DNA of 64,000 nucleotides from Apostichopus japonicus (Eukaryota > Echinodermata > Holothuroidea > Aspidochirotida > Stichopodidae). A program made the position numbers and the translations under genes. The DNA is taken from NCBI RefSeq assembly GCF_037975245.1, contig NC_092577.1, positions 31,091,398 through 31,155,397 on the forward strand, written 5' to 3'. The first letter of the stretch is position 1, and every line of letters begins with the position of its first letter. Shown here in pieces: positions 59,385 to 64,000 of this stretch. The notes under the pieces were generated by a model, which worked only from the letters and a program-made list of their open reading frames with translations, had not been told where the DNA came from and searched no databases.

Positions 59385-61135
59385 ATTCTTCTTCTGTACT
59401 GTTCTACAAAATTCTTCTGTTCTGTTCTGTATTATTCTGTACTGTTCTGTATTATTTTTCACACAATTCAGTCAATTAGTATTCTTCTGTACTCTTCTGT
59501 ATTATTCTTCATGTACAATTCAGTAAATAGTATTCTTCTGTACTATTCTGTATTATTCTTCATACAATTCAGTAAATTAGAATTCTTCTATAGCCTACTA
59601 TTCTTTATTATTCTTCATACAATTCAGTCTTCTGTACTCTTCTGAATTATTCTTCTGTACTGTTCTGTATTCTTCTGTATTGTATTATTGTTAAAACGAT
59701 TCTGTAAATTAGTATTCTTCTGTTCTATTCTGTATTATTCTTCACACAATTCTGTAAATAAGAATTTTTCTTTAGCCTACTATTCTCTATTATTCTTCAT
59801 ACAATTCAGTAAATTAGTATTCTCCTGTACTCTTCTGAATTATTCTTCTGTACTGTTCTGTATTCTTCTGTATTGTATTATTGTTAATACGATTCTGTAA
59901 ATAAGTATTCTTCTGTTCTATTCTGTATTATTCTTCACACAATTCTGTAAATAAGAATTCTTCTGTAGCCTACTATTCTGTATTATTCTTCATACAATTC
60001 AGTAAATTAGTAATATTCTTCTGTACTCTCCTGAATTATTCTTCTGTACTGTTCAGTATTCTTCTGTATTGTATTATTGTTAATACGATTCTGTAAATAA
60101 GTATTCCTCTGTGCAGAATTCTTCTGCTGTACTGTACTGTTCTATATTCTTTTTCCTGTTCCCTGTTATTCTTCTTTACTGCTGCCTGTTATTCTTCTTT
60201 ACTGTTCCCTATTATTCATCTTTACTCTTCTGTATTATTCTAATTTACTGTTCTGTAAATTATTATTCTTCTGTACTGTTCTACAATATTCTTCTGTACT
60301 GTACTGTTCTGTATTATTCTTCTGTACTGTAGTTCTGTACGTTATTCGTCATACTAGTTCTATATTATTCTTCTGTACTGTTCTGTATTCTTCTTCTTGA
60401 CTGTTCTGTAAATTATTTTTTTTCTGTATTAGTTCTACATTATTCTTCTGTACTATTCTGTATTATTCTTCTGTACTATTCTGTATTATTCTTCTTTACT
60501 CTTCTGTATTATTCTAATTTACTGTTCTGTAAATTATTATTCTTCTGTACTGTTCTACAATATTCTTCTGTACTGTACTGTTCTGTATTATTTTTCTGTA
60601 CTGTAGTTCTGTACGTTATTCTACATACTAGTTCTATATTATTCTTCTGTACTGTTCTGTATTCTTCTTCTTGACTGTTCTGTAAATTATTGTTTTTCTG
60701 TATTAATTCTACATTATTCTTCTGTACTATTCTGTATTATTCTTCTGTACTATTCTGTATTATTCTTCTGTACTGTTTTGTATTTTTATTCTACATACTA
60801 GTTCTATATTATTATTCTGTACTGTAGTTCTGTATTATTTTTCTGTACTGTAGTTCTGTATGTTATTCTACATAGTAGTTCTACATATTCTTCTGTACTG
60901 TTTCACAATATTCTTCTGTACTATTTTACAATATTATTCTGTACTGTTCTGTATTATTTTTCTTCACGCTAGTTCTGTATGTTATTCTACATAGTAGTTC
61001 TATATTAATATTCTTCTCTACTGTTCTGTATTATTCATGTTCTGTATGTTATTCTACATAGTAGTTCTGTACTGTTCTGTATTATTCATGTTCTGTATGT
61101 TATTCTACATAGTAGTTCTGTACTGTTCTGCTGAG
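59385..61135. repeat. 1.75-kb TTCTGTA-type array with higher-order repeats
   Basis: Built from short pieces such as TTCTTCTGTACTGTTCTG and TGTATTATTCTTC. Two kinds of higher-order unit are visible: one of about 190-210 bp with ACAATTCAGTAAATTAG and ATTGTTAATACGATTCTG (59565-60110), and one of about 275 bp with TTACTGTTCTGTAAATTATT and ACTAGTTCTATATTATTC (60218-60770). The final part repeats a 54-bp piece ending CTACATAGTAGTTCTGTACTG. Confidence 0.95.
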
Positions 61136-62389
61136 CTGGATTCTTACTGTGTAAAGATGTGCACATTTAGAGACTATATTTCTTTTGCCAAAACACCATT
61201 CGTGATGGTTTTTTTCACTTTTTATTTTCTTTTCATCTTTCACATACTGTATATACTTTTCGGACAGTAGGTACTCAGTGTTATGAGAGTCACTGTCTGG
61301 TCCCACTGACAAATGTACCACAGGGTCATAACTTTTAAATCCTCCATTTTTCAAATGTACAGTATACAGTATAATGGAAATGACAGTTCTCTTGTTAGTT
61401 CCCATCATGACCCCCCTTTCTCTTCGGCTGTTTGGCAGCCTCTGTTGTTACTTTCAGCACACACCACGTCTTATTGAATGATGTTGTGATTGACAGCTTA
61501 TTCTTTATATTATACATACTGATGACCTACTGTAGCTGTTGTAGTAGTTTTATGGAATTATAATAAAGTACTTTTTAATACTTTCAAAAGCATAAAAGTT
61601 GACAAATGACTGCCAATCATGACAATTTAGTCAGACCTTTATATTAAACTTAAATCTCATTCACCAGTAAATTTTTCAAGGGTCTAAATTATATCTTAAA
61701 GACAACAGAAATTATAGTTACTGTACAGTATGTACAAATTATAAAAAAAAAAAAAAATTAAAAACTAGAAAGAGATTTAAGTTTAACATTGAAGAATTCA
61801 TAATTTGTTTAGGATTGTAATATTTTAGGTCATTGGACAGTGTCATCATAACTCAATTCATTTTCATGCCCTGGTACAGTATATAGAAAATTAATTGTAT
61901 ATGTCAAACCACTACAATTAAGTACAATAATTTTGGAATGCTTAGCTCTGACCCCAAAATATAAGAGAAACAAAGAGAGTATGCAGTAAAGAAGACTAAT
62001 TCATCTCTTTATAAAATCACCTCCATCCCCCCCCCCCCAAAAAAATAAAGCATGATAATTAAAATGAAAATTTGGCCAAATGGCTTGGTCACTATTCCTG
62101 AAACAGTAATTTCCCCAGTCTGTATTCAAGAAGAAGAAAAATGTTTGTCATTCATAATAGCTGAAAAGCCTGGGCCACCTGGTTACATTAAATTTTTAAT
62201 AATTATTTAAAAAAAAATGAAATTGTGATAAACAGTATGACAGATCCAACTTTAGATCTCCCTCCCAAATGGTTTTGAACTCAGATTATGTAATTACAAT
62301 ATTTTGGGTTCAACAATTCGAGCATCCGTTTCTCGGCAAAGGCTTTTCTAACAACTGTCACCGGGCCTCGATGTACTAATTTCAGAGCT
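61136..62389. other. 3' side of LRR gene 3, nothing recognised
   Basis: AT-rich; an A-run at about 61743-61756 and a C-run at about 62027-62038. It may contain the 3' UTR or a further 3' exon of the LRR gene at 62390. Confidence 0.5.
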
Positions 62390-63721
62390 TCAAACGTGTA
62401 CCTGTAAAAATTGCATTTTGTGTTTTGGTTTTCCTTCCGAGAGGCAACCAGTGGGAGTACTCAAGCATTCTGACACTTTGTCGTAATTTTCGGGATCGTA
62501 ATTTTGGCATGATATCACCCACTTGACAGTAATGTACAGACAAATACAACAACACACCACAAACACTGTTATTACGATAATTATCATGAAGTGGATGATC
62601 CTGGAATTGCCGCCACGATAGTCATCCTCCTCGGTGGCATTGCTGCCACTCTGATGGTTGGCTTCCTCGTCTGCTACGTCTCCAAGCTGTTGGGTGATGT
62701 CCATATTGGGGGGACTGGTGGGACATTCTATAGTTGCCGAAATCACAAGCTCCCCAGAAGAACACGTGACCTGCTCGACCCAGTCTTCATCCGAACGAAG
62801 GTCAAGGTACAGATTCTGGAGAGGTCGAAGGGAGCAGTCGCAGACCAGCGGGTTGCCACTCAGGCGCAATTTGGGGAGATGCGACTCTTCGATATCGCTA
62901 GGGATGGTCACGATCTGGTTACCGCTCAGATCTACGATTTCGAGCCTGGGAGAGCCGAGGAAGAGTTCGGGGGTAATGACGCTAGACGTGAGGGTGTTGT
63001 TATTAGCTCTGAAGGTCTGCAGGTAGGAGAAGCCCACGAAAGCGGGAGCCGGCAGATCGTGCAAGGCGTTGAAACTGAAGTCGACGAACTCGAGTTTTGT
63101 GAGGTCCATGAAGGTCTCGGCGAGGAGGACCTCCAGTTGGTTATGGGCGAAACTCAAATGGGTCAGGTTGGTGTTGTGTCGGAACATGTGGCGATTCACA
63201 TAGCTGAGCCTGTTGTTGGATAGGTAGAGCACTTTCAGGTTCGGAAGGTCCCTGAAGACAGTGGAGGACAGAGCCTGGATGTCATTCCTGCTGAGATAGA
63301 TGGACCTGATGTTACCCGCACCGGCGAAGGCGTCGTGGCCGACATTCATGAGATGGTTGCTAGAGATGTAGACGTGCTCCAGGTGGGTGGCCCCGACGAA
63401 TATCCGGGGACGGAGACTCTCGATGGAGTTCTGAGACAAGTCGAGGAACTTGAGATGATGGAAGGCCCCAAAGTCCCCCTGTCGGAGGTCCCGCAGGTTG
63501 TTTGCTCTCATATCGAGGTAGACGCTACCGTTGCACGAGTAGGGTACCGACGTGAGGTTGCGCCTCCCACAGTACGCATCCAAGTCGGTCTCGATGTAGT
63601 CACAGATCTGGCTACAACTCGGCAGAGACCCGGGGCTGTCGCCCGCTGCCGCTACCAGCGTGACTAACCAAGAAAACAGGAGAAATGGAAGAACGACGGA
63701 GTTGAGATGAAAGGTCTGCAT
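62390..63721 (-). CDS. LRR type I transmembrane protein with short tail (LRR gene 3)
   Basis: 443 residues in one open frame. Signal peptide about 1-26; LRRNT C36, C40, C51, C63; about nine to ten well-formed LRRs (66-290) of the LxxLxLSxNxL type; LRRCT C294, C296, C320, C333; acidic Asn/Glu-rich stalk; one helix about 376-399 beginning IIHFMIIIVIT and containing VVCCCICLY. The tail is only about 44 residues and lacks the DSQ, CSC-H and proline motifs of the other two. The frame ends right after a CAG|GTACAC, so the tail might continue in another exon. ATG 63721 is preferred to the open-frame start at 63808 because a TTTCTTTACAG acceptor ends 21 nt upstream. A more distant paralogue, probably a surface recognition or adhesion protein. 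Confidence 0.9.
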   Translation of the reverse strand: MQTFHLNSVVLPFLLFSWLVTLVAAAGDSPGSLPSCSQICDYIETDLDAYCGRRNLTSVPYSCNGSVYLDMRANNLRDLRQGDFGAFHHLKFLDLSQNSIESLRPRIFVGATHLEHVYISSNHLMNVGHDAFAGAGNIRSIYLSRNDIQALSSTVFRDLPNLKVLYLSNNRLSYVNRHMFRHNTNLTHLSFAHNQLEVLLAETFMDLTKLEFVDFSFNALHDLPAPAFVGFSYLQTFRANNNTLTSSVITPELFLGSPRLEIVDLSGNQIVTIPSDIEESHLPKLRLSGNPLVCDCSLRPLQNLYLDLRSDEDWVEQVTCSSGELVISATIECPTSPPNMDITQQLGDVADEEANHQSGSNATEEDDYRGGNSRIIHFMIIIVITVFVVCCCICLYITVKWVISCQNYDPENYDKVSECLSTPTGCLSEGKPKHKMQFLQVHV

Positions 63722-63742
63722 TGCGGCAGGTTGTAACAGTTG
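63722..63742 (-). other. 5' UTR segment after acceptor, LRR gene 3
   Basis: The minus strand reads a T-run, CCCCACTTATTTCTTTACAG and then 21 nt to the ATG, so the upstream exon is non-coding. Confidence 0.7.
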
Positions 63743-64000
63743 CTGTAAAGAAATAAGTGGGGAAAAAAAAACGATAAGAGCTGATCCAATACGCCGGATA
63801 AAGATCATAAAAGTGAGATCTCAGAGATTTACTAGATGGCGCTACCAAATTTATGCACCCCTAAAGTAACAAGGATGTCCTCCTGAATTTCCGTGGACAG
63901 TCCCCGGAATGCATTGTCCCCGGATGAACAGTGCATGTCCTCGATATTTGTTCCTGGATGTAATATACTGTCCTTGGAATATCCACAGATACAAAGGAGG
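63743..64000. other. 5' side of LRR gene 3
   Basis: Short imperfect repeats of TGTCCCCGGAATG and TGTCC-TGGAAT type at about 63880-63990. No promoter element can be fixed; the window ends here. Confidence 0.45.

Noticed and set aside
62591-63223. 210-codon plus-strand frame
   Set aside because: Antisense shadow of LRR gene 3, whose coding strand has clear LRR and cysteine-cap motifs.

Overview
The window is animal nuclear DNA: spliced genes with GT-AG introns, one intron of about 14 kb, and a dense load of transposon relics, satellites and microsatellites. Repeat types (tRNA-derived SINEs with a generic marine-invertebrate tail, LINE and Penelope-like relics, hAT-like and TTAA-site elements) and the protein sequences suggest an invertebrate deuterostome, perhaps an echinoderm such as a sea cucumber. 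That assignment is inference.

Layout. 1-5.7 kb: an (ATC)n tract and a decayed LINE whose endonuclease region is split by a 2.7-kb terminal-inverted-repeat element carrying many copies of GTGACGTACGGGAC. 5.7-29.6 kb (+): ten exons of an MCM3AP/GANP (Sac3-family mRNA-export factor) gene. They encode an FG-repeat region, an RRM-like domain and the first part of the SAC3 domain. A 14-kb intron splits the SAC3 domain and is packed with MITE-like elements, a Penelope-type hammerhead relic and five satellite arrays. 29.6-39.7 kb: no further MCM3AP exon recognised; SINEs, a second hAT-like MITE, minisatellites, a long (TA)n tract and a second Penelope/hammerhead relic.

39.8-63.7 kb (-): three single-coding-exon leucine-rich-repeat type I membrane receptors (720, 664 and 443 aa), spaced about 9-11 kb apart. 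Each has a signal peptide, LRRNT, LRRs, LRRCT and one transmembrane helix. Each start codon lies 8-23 nt downstream of a good splice acceptor, so each probably has a non-coding first exon upstream. Between them lie duplications, an inverted partner of the TTAA-site element, a second motif-bearing TIR element (GTGACTCGCGTGAC) and a 1.7-kb TTCTGTA-type array.

MCM3AP and the LRR genes have no evident functional link. The most distinctive finding is the pair of 2-2.7-kb TIR elements: both carry many copies of a GTGAC-N4-GKGAC motif and both have apparent 4-bp target duplications. Removing the first element restores the interrupted LINE reading frame.
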